42,169 nt of DNA from Saksenaea vasiformis B4078 (GCA_000697055.1 JNDT01001703.1:1-42169), one strand, 5' to 3'; shown: positions 1 through 11,375, counted from the stretch's first letter. The notes: generated by a model not told the origin, from the sequence alone. Made by a program: numbers and translations.

Positions 1-468
1 TGTTACTGTTCTAAGCGAGGCAGCGAGCAGCATGTCAGGTTTCTCCGGCGACCACCCATGGTACCAGTGCAAGATGAAGCTCGATTAGAAGGTGGCCTTG
101 AAAAGGTGATGAGAGTAGTCTGTTGTCAGAGTTGTAATCGAGCGTTCCACCGGGATGGCAATGCAGCGGACAACCAGGCGACTATCGCCCAATACATGTT
201 GCAGTTTCAGCAACGTCCGCGTTGGTTCATCCGGCCGACAAGACGTCAGGAAGAAGGAAGCGAAGAAGAAACCACAGTGACAGCCAGCGAAATTCAGACC
301 ACGGTTGAACCACCCTGGTCTCAGCAGAGCATTTTTCAACAAGCACAGGAAGCAGAATCGTCACAAGAACCAAAGACGATCAGCAAGGCTACAACAGAAA
401 AGACAAAAAAGGATCCACGAGCCAAGTGGATAGGGCTTCCACGCCCGGTACTTGGTAAGCACTATTGA
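1..468 (+). CDS. C-terminal part of a TnpB/Fanzor-type RNA-guided nuclease (partial)
   Basis: The reading frame is open from base 1, so the gene starts left of the window. A CxxC pair (second and third Cys of the CCQSC motif, bases 124-135) is followed by HRDGNAADN, whose Asp codon is 154-156. A zinc-ribbon half followed by R-D-x-N-A-A-x-N is the hallmark of the RuvC-III end of TnpB and its eukaryotic relatives, the Fanzor proteins. The text after it, with a helix and then QRPRWF, also matches the ending I expect of fungal Fanzors. The tail to the stop is polar and probably disordered. The first zinc pair may be the CYC at the very start or lie outside the window. TnpB-family proteins cut DNA guided by an RNA that overlaps the 3' end of the gene. 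A GTAAG just before the stop could be a donor, so the last bases may be intron. The RuvC-I and -II residues are not visible, so whether the element is active is unknown. No database search was possible. Confidence 0.58.
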   Translation, partial: CYCSKRGSEQHVRFLRRPPMVPVQDEARLEGGLEKVMRVVCCQSCNRAFHRDGNAADNQATIAQYMLQFQQRPRWFIRPTRRQEEGSEEETTVTASEIQTTVEPPWSQQSIFQQAQEAESSQEPKTISKATTEKTKKDPRAKWIGLPRPVLGKHY

Positions 469-600
469 ACCTCCTGGGCTGTTTCCTTTCATACTCACCA
501 ACCAAATTATTCACGCATCTTGCATGAGCTTGGCGAGGGGCTGGGTATTGCACTGTTGAAGGTCTAAACAGTTCGTGGATGCGTCAATTCAAACAATTGC
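469..600 (+). ncRNA. Candidate guide (omega) RNA region downstream of the Fanzor-like gene
   Basis: The 3' flank of Fanzor/TnpB genes normally encodes the guide-RNA scaffold. Here acgcatc (513-519) can pair with gatgcgt (578-584). Inside that outer stem, actgtt (552-557) pairs with aacagt (567-572). A short tgca/tgca pairing (520-523 with 549-552) could extend the fold. Nested pairing is what is seen; the RNA role is inferred only from position. The right end of the element was not identified. Confidence 0.25.
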
Positions 601-1589
601 AACACGGCAGCTCACACCATCCATTAGCGTCAAGCTTAGCTTCTCAATTCCGCCAAGCAGATTTGCAAGATGCGACTTTATTTTTTGAGAAAAACAGTAC
701 AAAGCGATCCTTTTTAGTTTCTCCTGCATCTTTCATTGTCATGGAAATATTGATTTGGGTATATGTTTGTTCGATGATATGAGTGTTCCCTGGCGATCCT
801 GTACGTTACAGGACCCAGGTGGCTACCCCCCCCCCGCCACTCGGTTCTTCGTGAGTAACTATTTGACATATGTTTCGTCCATTGATGAACAATGTTTTTT
901 GTTTGTTATTAATTGCAATGACAGCTCCCTCTCCTTTTTTTCATCACCTCTACTGCAAAAAAAAAAAAAAAAGTGAGCCTCGATGTGACTCGGGATCGGG
1001 CTTAATGTCTATTGTGAGGAAAATTAGATTAACGAGCTTTACTCATCCATTTCTTTGTATATGATCTCTTCCCGGCTGGCTATGCCTATTTATCTCCATT
1101 CCATCTGTCTTCCTTTTCCCCCTTTTCTGTATCACTCTCTTATCAATTGTTTCGCCTTTTTTCCGATGTAAAACCTGTCGCGTGCGCGATGCATAATGTT
1201 CCACGCGTCTGACATTAAAATCCCTATACGATTTCGTTCTGGCACTTTCCACGCACCATTGTCAATGAATCCACGTTATTTTATTTTGTATTTAAAAAAA
1301 AACAATGAAAGATAGTGTGTGTGCGCTTCTCCTATGTGTTTTGCCTAGAAAAAAAAAGATATAAAAAAAAGAGGGCAAGGGAGCGTATGAATCTAGAGAG
1401 AAAAAAAAAAAAAGGTTATGCAGTAATGGAAAAAATATGTACAAAAAGAGAAGAAGTCAAGACAAGGGTTAGGTCTTTGTCTTTTTTGTTTGTTGTTCAT
1501 TCTTGTCATCATTGTCTTCACACGGTCTTTTTGAATCAGAACTAATATAAAAGAGGTCAGTCGGGAAAGCTAAAGGTTTGCAGTTTGGT
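601..1589. other. Intergenic, AT-rich with homopolymer runs
   Basis: No convincing coding exon. The stretch has many poly-A, poly-T and one poly-C run (near 826-836). It holds the 3' flank of the minus-strand MADS gene and whatever remains of the mobile element to its left. Confidence 0.6.
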
Positions 1590-3059
1590 TTACCTTCCCA
1601 TTTTTGCTAATGGTGATGGTTTATAGTCGCGATGCGGTGGTGGCCAATGGAATGCACCTGTTCCTGTTGTTGGTGTTGTTGAAAAGTTTAGAGGACTAGG
1701 TAATTCGCTTTGTTGATAAAATTCTGGATAAAATGTAGATGGAGATGGCAAATTCTGAGCAAATTGCGATGGTAAGGCCGAGGGAGGTGCATACTCAGCC
1801 AAACGTGACGGTGCCTGTGTTGTTGTTTCATCATGCGCCATACTTGTTGAATTGGAAGAAACAGAGGAAGCAACGGATGTATGCTGTTGTTCTTTCTGTG
1901 GTGAAGAACGTGTTTCGGCCTCTGGAATTTGAACACGTAGTTTTGGCTTTTTACCGCTACTACTTGTTGCTGAAGTAGTTGGACTGGGTACATTTGTGGG
2001 ACTCGATACATTCGCATCGGGCATATGGATTGTCGATTGTACAGCTGGATGTGGCGAAGGATAAGGCGAAGCAGACATGCTTGAAGTAGGTGGAGGATGA
2101 GCCGTTGTATGAGGTGGTGCATAAGACATCATCGGTGCGTACTGCGAAGACATGGTCTGGTTCTGCGCAGGCTGAAACATTTATCAGCAGGGTTCTCTTT
2201 TTCCTTTTTTCTTTTAAACTTACATGAACCATGTACATATGAGGCGGTTGCGGAATTCCATACATATCATAACTAGAAGGAGGAGGAGGAGGAGCATGCA
2301 TCATAGGTTGATGAATAGGCATAGGCATTGGATAACCCCGTGGTGGAGGGGGAGGATGATGGTACATCATCATTTGTCCCGGTGGTGGTCCCGTGTGTGA
2401 CGCGACTCCAGGATGGTGTGGTGGTGGTTGTTGTTGCTGTGGATGTTGTTGTTGATGATGATGATGATGATGCTGTTGTTGCTGTGGTTGTTGTGTAGGT
2501 ACTGTTGCCGTGATTGTCGGTGTCATGGATTTCGTTGGTTTTGTTTCCATTTCGCAATCTTGTAAACTTTGTGAATCATCATCATTTTTGATGGAATCCT
2601 TCTCAGCAATATCGATAAACTAAAAGAGAATCCAGTAAGTCTTTTTAACAGATAAAAGTCCCTTCTTACATCCTGATTTGATTTACTTTCATGAGGCTCG
2701 TTGTGCTAAAAAGTCAATGTTTTTTTTTTTTTTTTGGTTTCAGACGGGGTTCCTTTCTGTTGTTTTTTCTTTTTTCTCTTCTTACCTCGGTGTATTTGAG
2801 TAAAATTTTATCAATTTGAGTACTTGCGTATTCTACCAATTTTCCATTGGTATTGAAGATGATCAAAGCAATTTCACAATCACATAGAACAGACAGTTCA
2901 TAGGCTTTCTTCATTAAGCCATGTTTACGCTTGAGGAATGTCACCTGTTGTTTTTGAAATGACAGTGTATAAGTATTCGAGTGTATAAGTTGTATTATAA
3001 GGTACCTGACGATTACGTTCGTCTTTGATCGGTTGAATCTTTATTTTTTTACGTCCCAT
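1590..3059 (-). CDS. MADS-box transcription factor, MEF2/Rlm1 type
   Basis: Five exons close in frame: 3059-3006, 2944-2786, 2705-2670, 2619-2224 and 2171-1590, giving 408 residues. The protein starts [18 protein letters not shown] and continues into [20 protein letters not shown], the DNA-binding MADS domain of the MEF2 (type II) class, with the first intron right after NRQ. Residues 1-71 hold the MADS fold. The rest is low complexity: runs of Gln and His (from a GAT/GTT-rich tract near 2430-2475), Pro-rich stretches, then Ser/Thr/Pro-rich sequence with a basic GKKPKLRV segment. In fungi Rlm1-type factors act downstream of the cell-wall-integrity MAP kinase; that role here is from the family, not seen. 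Spacing to the next gene upstream is about 950 bp, so it has its own promoter. The second exon-5 acceptor (9 nt inside) would also be in frame. Confidence 0.93.
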
Positions 3060-4016
3060 AGTCTGTAAAAGAATAAAAAAAAGCGTCAGTCACGACGTGG
3101 CCCGACGATTGTTTACCTGAAATGTGGATTGTTCCTTTTTGGTCTCGACTTTAAAAATAATCCCGGTTTTTAATAATTCGAAGGAGAAAAAAAGGGGTCG
3201 GTTGAAAAAATAGCTGGGAAGGGAGGGGTCAAAAATAAAAAAAAAAGAAAACACTTGGAACTATTTATAAAATGCTGCATTGTAACTGGTCACGTTTGAT
3301 GGGCTTTTAGGTCTCCGGCTCAGGAACAGTTGACCCTTTTTTCTTCTCTTGTTCTTCTTCTTGTTCTTCTTCTTCTTTCTTTCTTTTCTTTTGATAGAGT
3401 ATCTTTACTGTTTTTCGATAAGAAATCGTAATTTCTTTCTTTTTCCTAGATTGCCTAGTGATGAATAGCATGGTAACACAAGCAAGAGAATTCAGGTTGT
3501 CTTGGCGAATTTTCTCCTGGTTGGTTAATCAGGGAATTGGATGCGCCAGGGAATTTGATACCCAGATCCCTTCAAGTATGAAACAAGACAGTGTAAAAAT
3601 TTTTTGTTTTTTGGATTGTTTTTTACTGATTCACACAAGCTTTTTGCTTGATCCATAAAGTACTCGCACGTATATAAAAAAGAAATAATAAAAAAAAAAC
3701 GCGCTACCAACATAAACACAAAGAAAAATAAAAGAAAAGGTTAAAAACAAAAAGGGAAGAAGGGAAAAAGATCCCAGGGGAATGTTAACTTACTATGTGC
3801 ATTCGTTTGCAAAAAGTAAAAAAAAGGTCCAGAACATCTGGAAGAAGAAAATCTACGTAAAAAAGAAAAAAAAAGGTGGTATCGCCAAAACAACAAAGGT
3901 TTGGTCGAATAAAAAAGAAGAAATAGGGGTATTAAAGGGGAGGTTACGTTATGTTCACAGTTATGCAAATAATGGAATGATTACACATTGGTCACCGTTG
4001 GATATGTATGTCACTT
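3060..4016. other. Intergenic: promoter of the MADS gene and 3' flank of the bHLH gene
   Basis: About 950 bp with many A/T tracts and a CTT-rich stretch near 3340-3400. Short ORFs exist on both strands but none resembles a protein I know. I see no RNA gene. Confidence 0.6.
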
Positions 4017-4961
4017 TTACATGGGTCCCATTTGATACATTCTTTGCAATGCTTGTTTCTGAAGGACAGAATCTTGAAATCTGTAATCAAATCATTATAA
4101 GATGATAATTCCAGAGATATCTTATATAAGGACTTACTTTCTCAAATTTTCATTTTCTTTGACAAGTTTTTCTAATTCACCAAGTAACGAAGCTTGCGTA
4201 GATTTAAGATGTTTCAAATGTTGTACAGCTAAAAGAAAGAAAAAAAAGAAATATAATAAAAAGTTTAAAATCTTTGTATATATATATATATATATCGAGA
4301 GAGAGAGAGAGAGGATGAATACTTACTGCGATGCAACAATGCTGCTTTACTCATTTTCTTAGTCACACATCCTGGTAAATGTTGACGGAGCTCGTCAAAG
4401 CCATCCTTGATTTGAGCACGACGTTTCTGTTCCGATTGAATATGAATCTGACGACGCATTTCCGCTGCCGACACACTATCAACATCATCTTCTTGTTCCG
4501 AATCATCTTCCTGTTTACGTTGCTTTCTTTTTCTACAAGCTCCGTTTTCATAAGTTTCTTTGGAATACTGATGAAATTCAGGAAGAAAAGACTCGGGAAG
4601 TTTGTTGACTTGAGCAATCTTTTCACTAATCGCATGGGTGGCTGGAGAAGAACAAATCAATGGAGGAGTCGTCAAAGGAGGCGAGAACCGGGAACAAGCT
4701 GACTCGGGACTCGAGGGCTGGTAAACGTCAAAAGGTTGTACCATGCTAACTGGTAAAGCATTCGTCATCGACATACTTTCGTAACTCACTTAGAAGTTAA
4801 CACCATATCAGTAACAAAATCCTTCCTTCTTTCTTTTCCTTTTTTTTTTTTTTGGTACCTGAGGGATACAACTGATCGTAACATTCAAGTTTACCGGTAT
4901 AGGTAGTTGGCATAATGTACTCATCAAAGCCAAAATCAGATTCTACGGTGGTGGTGTTCAT
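4017..4961 (-). CDS. Basic helix-loop-helix leucine-zipper transcription factor, MLX/MAX-like
   Basis: Four exons close in frame: 4961-4859, 4788-4327, 4228-4138 and 4080-4017, giving 239 residues. The bHLH begins RRQIHIQSEQKRRAQIKDGF, with the H-x-x-x-E-x-x-R-R contacts typical of E-box-binding proteins; SKAALLHRT is helix 2, and a leucine zipper follows (QHLKHLKSTQASLLGELEKL). The last 21 residues, on a fourth small exon, extend the zipper (FQDSVLQKQALQRMYQM). The third exon could be read to a TAA directly after its GTAAGT donor, but splicing gives the better coiled coil. The N-terminal half is acidic and Ser/Pro-rich and may be the activation region. Partner and target genes are unknown. 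The family usually works as dimers on CACGTG-like sites. Intron 2 contains a TA/GA microsatellite. Confidence 0.9.
4277..4313. repeat. Compound (TA)n(GA)n microsatellite
   Basis: An uninterrupted TA run (4277-4295) is followed directly by a GA run (4297-4313). It lies in intron 2 of the bHLH-zip gene, just past the donor site, and is likely to vary in length between strains. Confidence 0.95.
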
Positions 4962-5737
4962 TGTTTTTTAGGGAAAGAGAGAGAGATAGTAAAAGGATGA
5001 TGAATATGTGGTTGATGAAAGGGAATAAGAAAAAAAGAAGGCGGATAGTAGGTTGTTTTGTGGTTTAGGGAGTGTGTGGGGTTGTAAAGGATGGTAAAGT
5101 AAGAGTGGAAAAGTGAAAGAGGGAATAACCGACCATAAGATGGAACTGGCGTACGATATATATTCGTCCCACTCTCAGTTTCCAGGGTACACAACAAAAA
5201 AAATATTGCGGGAATTTGATAACCCCTTTCCTTTTCTCCCAATCGATCCCGAACAAACCTCTCTAATTATTCTTGTTACTTCCTTTTCTTCTTATTATTC
5301 CTATTATTTATCTTCTTTTGTTTATTTTTTTGTTAACCTTTTTTTTTCTCGTGGCTGATGAGTAACCCTCTGAACTAAAAACTTTGCGTCGCGGTGTAAC
5401 ATCACCGAAGCGTTCGTTTCAGCCAATCCTGCAAGGATCTAATTAACAATTTGCAGCTCAGCAAAAAGATGGCACAATAAGTGTCTTTTCCAACTACTTA
5501 CTATCTCTTATCAGTTAACTATAAAACAAAAAGAAGAGTAGTGACTTGTAAAAGTGGTAACCTTCTTTTTCTTCTTTTTACTTAAAGAAGAGTACAATGG
5601 ATTTATTTTGTTTTTGGATAAGTTTTAAAGTTTAGCTTCGGAGTCATCGATAGGAGGTAAAAAAAAAAGCCCGTCATGGACTACAAAAGGAACAAAAAAA
5701 TTCTTCTCCTTGAACCCATCATTGGCAACAAGTTTGT
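4962..5737. other. Intergenic: promoter of the bHLH-zip gene and 3' flank of the secreted-protein gene
   Basis: AT-rich spacer with a GA-rich strand just upstream of the bHLH start (4970-4995) and long T tracts near 5280-5350. I see no supported exon. Confidence 0.6.
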
Positions 5738-6154
5738 TCACCATTCATCGGGTGGCTTGATAGTGAAATAGGATGAAAACGCCGTCGATGCATTGACATG
5801 ACACGATCCTGGATGAAAGGCTAGCTGATAGAATTTACCAGGAAGAAGCCAATCCCATACATCAAAGTCTAACGTATGTTCTCCATGGAAACGCACATCT
5901 TCAGCAACATATCCCAAATCGCGCGGAAAAAAGCCGCCATTATCAACGAGTTGGACACGAGCACATCGTGCAAATCCCTCTTCAAACTTGATTTGAACTC
6001 GTTCCCCTATCATAAATAGTAACAACGTCAGAAACAATAATCATTGTGATCATTAGCAACCTGGTTGCCAAACAGTCCATCGTGTAGGAGAAACAAAATA
6101 CGTGGCACTGCTCGTGGTGACACCAAGAAAAAGAACAATAAAGATGAAAAACAT
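5738..6154 (-). CDS. Small secreted protein, Kre9/Knh1-like (Ser-Thr-rich GPI-anchored family) domain
   Basis: Two exons (6154-6061, 6006-5738) give 120 residues. The N terminus MFFIFIVLFLGVTTSSA is a clear signal peptide. The mature part starts TYFVSPTRWTVWQPGERVQI, the start of the beta-sandwich domain of fungal Kre9/Knh1 and related Ser-Thr-rich GPI-anchored membrane proteins, and ends in YFTIKPPDEW. It is much shorter than Kre9 and lacks a Ser/Thr-rich tail and a GPI signal, so it would be a free secreted single-domain protein. The intron donor is a weak GTTGCT, but the join keeps the W-x-P-G-E core intact and the phases agree. A role in cell-wall glucan assembly is known only for distant relatives; binding targets here are unknown. 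Confidence 0.75.
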
Positions 6155-6655
6155 GGATGATGGATAGATGCCTTTTTTTTTTCTTGACTTGAATGCGTGT
6201 ATTTATAAAAGATTGGACTGAACCCTATGCGATCCATGCTAAATAAAAAAGGCATCATTAACAGGAACCCTCCACATTTTCCCAAGCGTTTCGTTACAGG
6301 GTTACTCTATTACCGCTATTCGACATACAAGAGGGATCATGACCCCTTCCTACCCTATCGGAGGATGTCAATGCTATCTTCCTCTTTTTTTCTCTTGCAC
6401 TTTTATAAGCTATCCATGGGCAGACAGTCGATTGGTAACTCAAAAAATTGTTATTATGTAATGACATAAATTTAAGCGGTTCATAGTGAAGTTATGTACA
6501 TCAAAAGTCTTTTTTTTTCTTTTTTGGTTCCTGCAGCCCCGCCCGCTTTGCTGTCAATGCCTCCACCCATTTTTTAAATGACCGCCACTGCCACGTCAGC
6601 TTTTAAAAAAAATGAAAGGCTGGAGTTGGAATAAGCACGTCATCTCACCATCACT
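6155..6655. promoter_or_regulatory. Divergent promoter region between the secreted-protein gene and UBP6
   Basis: About 500 bp separates the two start codons, which point away from each other. A tatttata element lies at 6200-6207 upstream of the minus gene. The segment next to UBP6 is GC-richer (near 6535-6600). No site was pinned down with confidence. Confidence 0.45.
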
Positions 6656-8828
6656 ATGCCGAAGATCAACGTGAGCGTTAAATGGAGTGGAAAAAAGTTC
6701 GACAACTTGGAACTTGGTACAATCTCGGGTGTTTCTATCGTCAACTTGTACTGATTGGAGAATAGATACCGATGAAACGCCTGAGCTTTTCAAGACACAG
6801 ATCTATTCGCAAACAGGCGTTCCTCCCGAACGACAAAAGATCATGATCAAAGGTGGCATGCTTAAAGTAAGCCTACCCATCTTTACTGTTTTCCTCTCCT
6901 CTAACATAAAACCTGCAGGATACAACCGACCTCAATAGCCTGGGTTTAAAAGAAGTAAGCCGATCTTTGTCATCGCGTTATTCAAACAACTTTGTATTCT
7001 CTTTTTAGGGCCATGTATTTATGATGATGGGTACTGCTGGTGAACTTCCAAAACCGCCACCTGCACCTGTTCAATTCATTGAAGATATGACCGATGCTGA
7101 AGTAGCAGAAGCTGTACGTTGGCTACCCTATGTCACTTCCCTATTTCTAACTCCTCTTGCTGCGCCTTGATAGTTGGAAATTCCTGCGGGTTTGGAAAAC
7201 CTGGGAAATACATGTTACATGGTACGTAAATGGGGAATTGGTGCAAACAAAAATCAATCCGAGCTAATTATTACTTTTCCTTTACAGAATGCCACACTTC
7301 AATGTCTTCGTGTCATGCCTGAGTTGCAAGACTCTCTAGAAAAGTAAAGCATCCTGTGGTGTTGAATGAAAGAAAAAACTAAAAAAGAAACGAAAATGCA
7401 GGTATCATGGTGGTATCAACAGCAGGGACCACCACGGTAAATTGATCGCCAGTCTACGCGATCTGTACAAAAACATGAGCAACGCAAACGAAGGTTTCCC
7501 ACCTTTGGTGTTTTGGCAGGTAAGAAAAAATAAGTCAATCCATGTAACACCCTCGGACTTAGCGGTTGCGGTGGTTAGATGCTTCGGCAAGTATTTCCAC
7601 AGTTCTCTCAAACAGGACAGGGTGGTATCCCGATGCAGCAGGATGCAGAGGAATGCTGGAGTCAAATGCTTTCCGTACTAAAAGCCACATTGCCACAAGA
7701 AGAAGAAACAGGAACAAACTTCATCGAGAAGTACATGACAGGCAACTTGGAAACAGAGTACGTTTAAAAAAGACATGATGCCTGTTTTTTTTTTCTTGGT
7801 TCTTAAATGATTGGAAAGGGTCAAGTGTATGGAAGCTCCGGAGGAAGAAAGCACAACGGCTGTGGAGCCTTTCTCTAAATTGACATGCCATATTTCCATC
7901 AACACAAACTATATGATGAGTGGTATTGGCGAGGTAAAAACAAAAAAGAAAGTAATGGAGTAAAATGGAATAGCTGATATACAGTATTGATCCTTAGTCG
8001 TTGAAGGAGGAAATTGAAAAGAATTCCCCTTCGTTGAACCGTACAGCCAAGTACGAGCGCAAATCACGTATTCGTCGATTGCCTCATTACCTTCCTGTGC
8101 AGTTCATGCGTTTCTACTGGAAACCCGTGGAAAGAGTGAAAGCCAAGATTCTAAGAAAGGTCAAGTTTCCCTTGGAATTCGATGCCACCGAATTGTGTAC
8201 GCCAGAACTCCAGAATAAACTCAGCAAAGCCAAGTCCAAACTAAAAGAACTGGATGATAAAAAAGAAGAGAAAAAGCGTGAAGAAAAACGAAGGAAGATC
8301 GATCAAGAAGTGAATAACGGTGCTGCCACTACCAGCTCGTCAACCGCAACCCCATCCGAAACAGAAGAAAAGATTGACTGGTCGCAGTACATCGATGCTG
8401 ATTTGGCAAAGGATGTCGGATGCAATCCAACCGGTGTCTACGAATTATGCGCCGTACTGACACATGTAGGCAGATCGGCAGACTCAGGTACATAAAGCAC
8501 GTGCATCACATACAATCATTCCTCATTTATCAACTTAGGCCATTACATTGCATGGGTGAAAAAAGCCGATGGTAAAAAAGCTTTTATATAAATAGAAAAG
8601 AGATGTGTTTGCTAAATGGCTTTCTTTTCTTTTTTTTAATAGATGAATGGCATAAATTTGATGACGACAAGGTGTCCATTGTAAAAGATAGCGATATCCA
8701 GCGATTGGATGGAGGAGGTAATGAAAGATACATAGCTTGTTTCGTGTCAATATAACTTACACGTTCCCTCTTTAGGTGACTGGCACACTGCATATATTGT
8801 TCTTTACAGAGCAAAGCGTTTGGAGTAA
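6656..8828 (+). CDS. UBP6: Proteasome-associated deubiquitinase Ubp6/USP14
   Basis: Thirteen exons close in frame: 6656-6716, 6766-6866, 6919-6954, 7009-7113, 7174-7221, 7288-7343, 7402-7519, 7579-7757, 7819-7933, 7998-8487, 8539-8571, 8643-8717 and 8776-8828. The product is 489 residues, close to yeast Ubp6. An N-terminal ubiquitin-like domain (about residues 1-75, MPKINVSVKWSGKKFDNLEL) docks on the proteasome base. The USP catalytic domain follows, with the Cys box GLENLGNTCYMNATLQCLRV (catalytic Cys split between exons 5 and 6 just after YM) and the His box DSGHYIAWV spanning exons 10-11, then HKFDDDKVSIV. A Lys/Glu-rich insertion (KKEEKKREEKRRK) sits between the boxes, as in USP14. It trims ubiquitin chains from substrates at the 26S proteasome. 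It converges on the RMD5-like gene with 137 bp between stops. Confidence 0.96.
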
Positions 8829-8965
8829 GAGAAAAAAAACGAAGTATAATAGAACAACAGCATGCCACTATTCGCCAAAGAAAAGGGAAGAAAAAAATAC
8901 ATTGACACTGTTTGATTGTTCCAAAGAAAAAAGAACCTGTTTTCTTATTTTATTTTTGTGATGCC

Positions 8966-10485
8966 TTAAAAGTATATTTGAACCGCTTGTTCCACAGAGG
9001 ATTCGGATGGACAGTAAGGACATTTGAAGCGCATGGAGTTTCTATTCGAGGCGTTAGCAGAGCCATTACCAAATGTTTTCTTTTTTTAAAAAAAAGAAAA
9101 AGGATTCAACGTGCCTTCCGTACCTACTGCTCCGACTTAAGCGTTGGAGACTTTCTTTGCAAATGGCATGACTGCAGGGCATCATCATAGGTGGATTTTC
9201 TTCTGTCGCTTGTTCCTTGCTCACAGGACAGGCAAACACAGAATGATACCTTAAATCAGGATCGAGAGGGATTTCCACAGGAAGTTCATCTTGTTGACTC
9301 CATTCCGTCTTGTTGGCACTCATGATTTTCCGCAACTTCAAAATCACCGGCAACGCCGTCGTTCCTACAAGCACGCTATACAAGAATCATTTGATCAACT
9401 CTTTCCAAAAAAATAAAAAAAAACTTTTACCTTGTGTACAATGGACTTTCGGCACTCATGCTATGTAAAGAGCAAAAGTCTCGTTGGAATTCGAGACGTA
9501 TGTCTGCCCATAAGGTGGGTGAGCGTAGATCTGCGTATCGAGATTGAGCAATATTCGGAAAAATGGTCGAGGTCATCAATCGTTTGATTTCTATACAACG
9601 CAAATTGTTAAGCCTATCGTTACAAATCATTGTCTCGTGTCACACCTGTCAAGTGTTTATCGGCAAACTGATCAAAGTACTGACGACTGTAGGCTACAGC
9701 GTCCATGCGTCGATCTTCCTCCTCAGCCAACTGGATAAATCGAAGACGATGAAGATTAAATTCCAGACTACTGCCTAATTTCAGCAGTTCCTCATGATGC
9801 GCCTGTGCCCATCTAATAATACCGAGGTTAATCCATGACAAATGAAAAAAAAAAAGAAAGTGTGCTCGCGTACTGGATAGCATGATGGAGAAGATGTTCA
9901 TCCAATTCTTCCATAATGGCATACATCTGTTCAAACTCCTGTTTCAATCGTTCCGTTATGTCCCGCAGTTCCTGCTGCTCTTCAGGGTTGGCTTCATTGA
10001 CAAACATCTCGCACAAATCGAATTGGCCTTGCCGAATAAAATGCATGGCAATAGCACGTCGTAATAAAGAATCTTTCTCTGCAAATGCTTCATGATGATA
10101 AATAACAGATAGATCTTGTTTGAATCGCTAACAAAAGAGGACGTCAGTGCTATGACAGTGGCTGATCATGCTTCTTCTTTTTACTCGTTCGATTTCTTTG
10201 CCAAACTTCGCTAAACTACTTTGAAACTCTTTCTGCGAACGACTGAACTGGATACTTTTTGCTTTTTCTTGAAGTCGTTTGAAATGTTGCAGATTGGCAG
10301 CAGAATCTTAAATAGTTGTGTCAGACAACTTGGTGCAGGTCAGGCTGCTGTGTTTTACCTGCTCCTACACTTTCTTTTGTTTTTTGAAGTGTCTTTTTCA
10401 AATCTTCCAATGTGGTCATTACTGTGCTATGTAATGCATCCTGACGAACAGTCAATTCGTCACAGCTTGCCATGAGTCCTTCCAT
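8966..10485 (-). CDS. RMD5: GID/CTLH E3 ubiquitin ligase subunit Rmd5/Gid2 (RMND5)
   Basis: Seven exons close in frame: 10485-10359, 10306-10185, 10127-9874, 9812-9646, 9590-9431, 9375-9124 and 9041-8966, giving 385 residues, the size of RMND5A. The N terminus is coiled coil. [18 protein letters not shown] is the LisH-like helix and the CTLH/CRA segment runs to about residue 290. The C terminus has the atypical RING of this family: [20 protein letters not shown], then [14 protein letters not shown] and FKCPYCPSE. The last 25 residues sit on a separate small exon recovered from spacing and phase. In yeast the GID complex ubiquitinates gluconeogenic enzymes; in other organisms it has broader targets. 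I chose the first in-frame ATG after upstream stops; a second ATG four codons on is possible. Confidence 0.94.
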
Positions 10486-11375
10486 AGAGTGAATGTGTGT
10501 GAGAGAGTGAATGGTGTGATAGTTCCCCGTGGTGTTACATCGCCCAATTTTCAAGCAAATGCTTTGGAATCCCGACATGACGTCTTCCCCATCCCGACCT
10601 CACGACCTCACTTTTGCAATGCTTTTTGGCGACATGCATGATCATAAAGACAGATGAAGCAATGCATTGGGCATTTGAGCCTGGCAAGTTGTTATTAACA
10701 TGTAACATAAATGCAGCGCCATCAATTGATAAGTTATGAGGCATAGGTAGCTTTATTTATGCAATTTTACCTAGTCTAGTATCGGCTGACGGCCAGCGAT
10801 TCACCTACAGAAGCACGGCAATTAACCGCTTACTCAAAAGTACTTGACTTTTTCAGGTTTATGCGTGCTTCGGTTTAAAGCCTGACGATCTTCTAGCAAT
10901 AGATAGACGCCTTCAAACAATGAGAGTTTTTAGGGCCATGAGTTTGGGTTCTTCAGTAGTTGCTATCCAACCCATTGAACAGGAAATAGAAGAATGCATG
11001 CTTTTTATGTTCATTTCTGCGGGTACATGCTTTCGCGGAATTCTTATCGGTAAAATACAATGGACCCCTTTCGGCAGAATTTCCGCCTTCGGCTTCAATT
11101 TTGTTGGTCAACACGGAGTAATCAAAATTAGTAAGGTACACACTTAAAAGCCCTTAATTCTGCGTATCTCGGAGCGGGATCATATGGATGAAAAAAAAAC
11201 TCCAGTGACTTCAAATGTGCGGTTTTTGTTATGAAAGTTCTTTATTCAACCGCTGACATATACAAAGTTCGGGCGTACTTGCATGATTCAAAATAATTGT
11301 GAAACGTACACTTTAACTGACTTCCTATAAATGACTTAGCTTTTCTTCCTCTTCTTCCTGTCAGACTTTCGCATA
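10486..11375. other. Divergent intergenic region between RMD5 and the SDR gene
   Basis: About 890 bp with base composition less A/T-tract-rich than other spacers. Open frames exist on both strands around 10913-11147, but neither carries a motif I recognise. It may hold decayed sequence besides the two promoters. Confidence 0.5.

Noticed and set aside
4133..4140. Stop of the bHLH-zip gene at the TAA inside GTAAGT after exon 3
   Set aside because: The TAA is part of a perfect donor, and a fourth exon continues the leucine zipper in phase.
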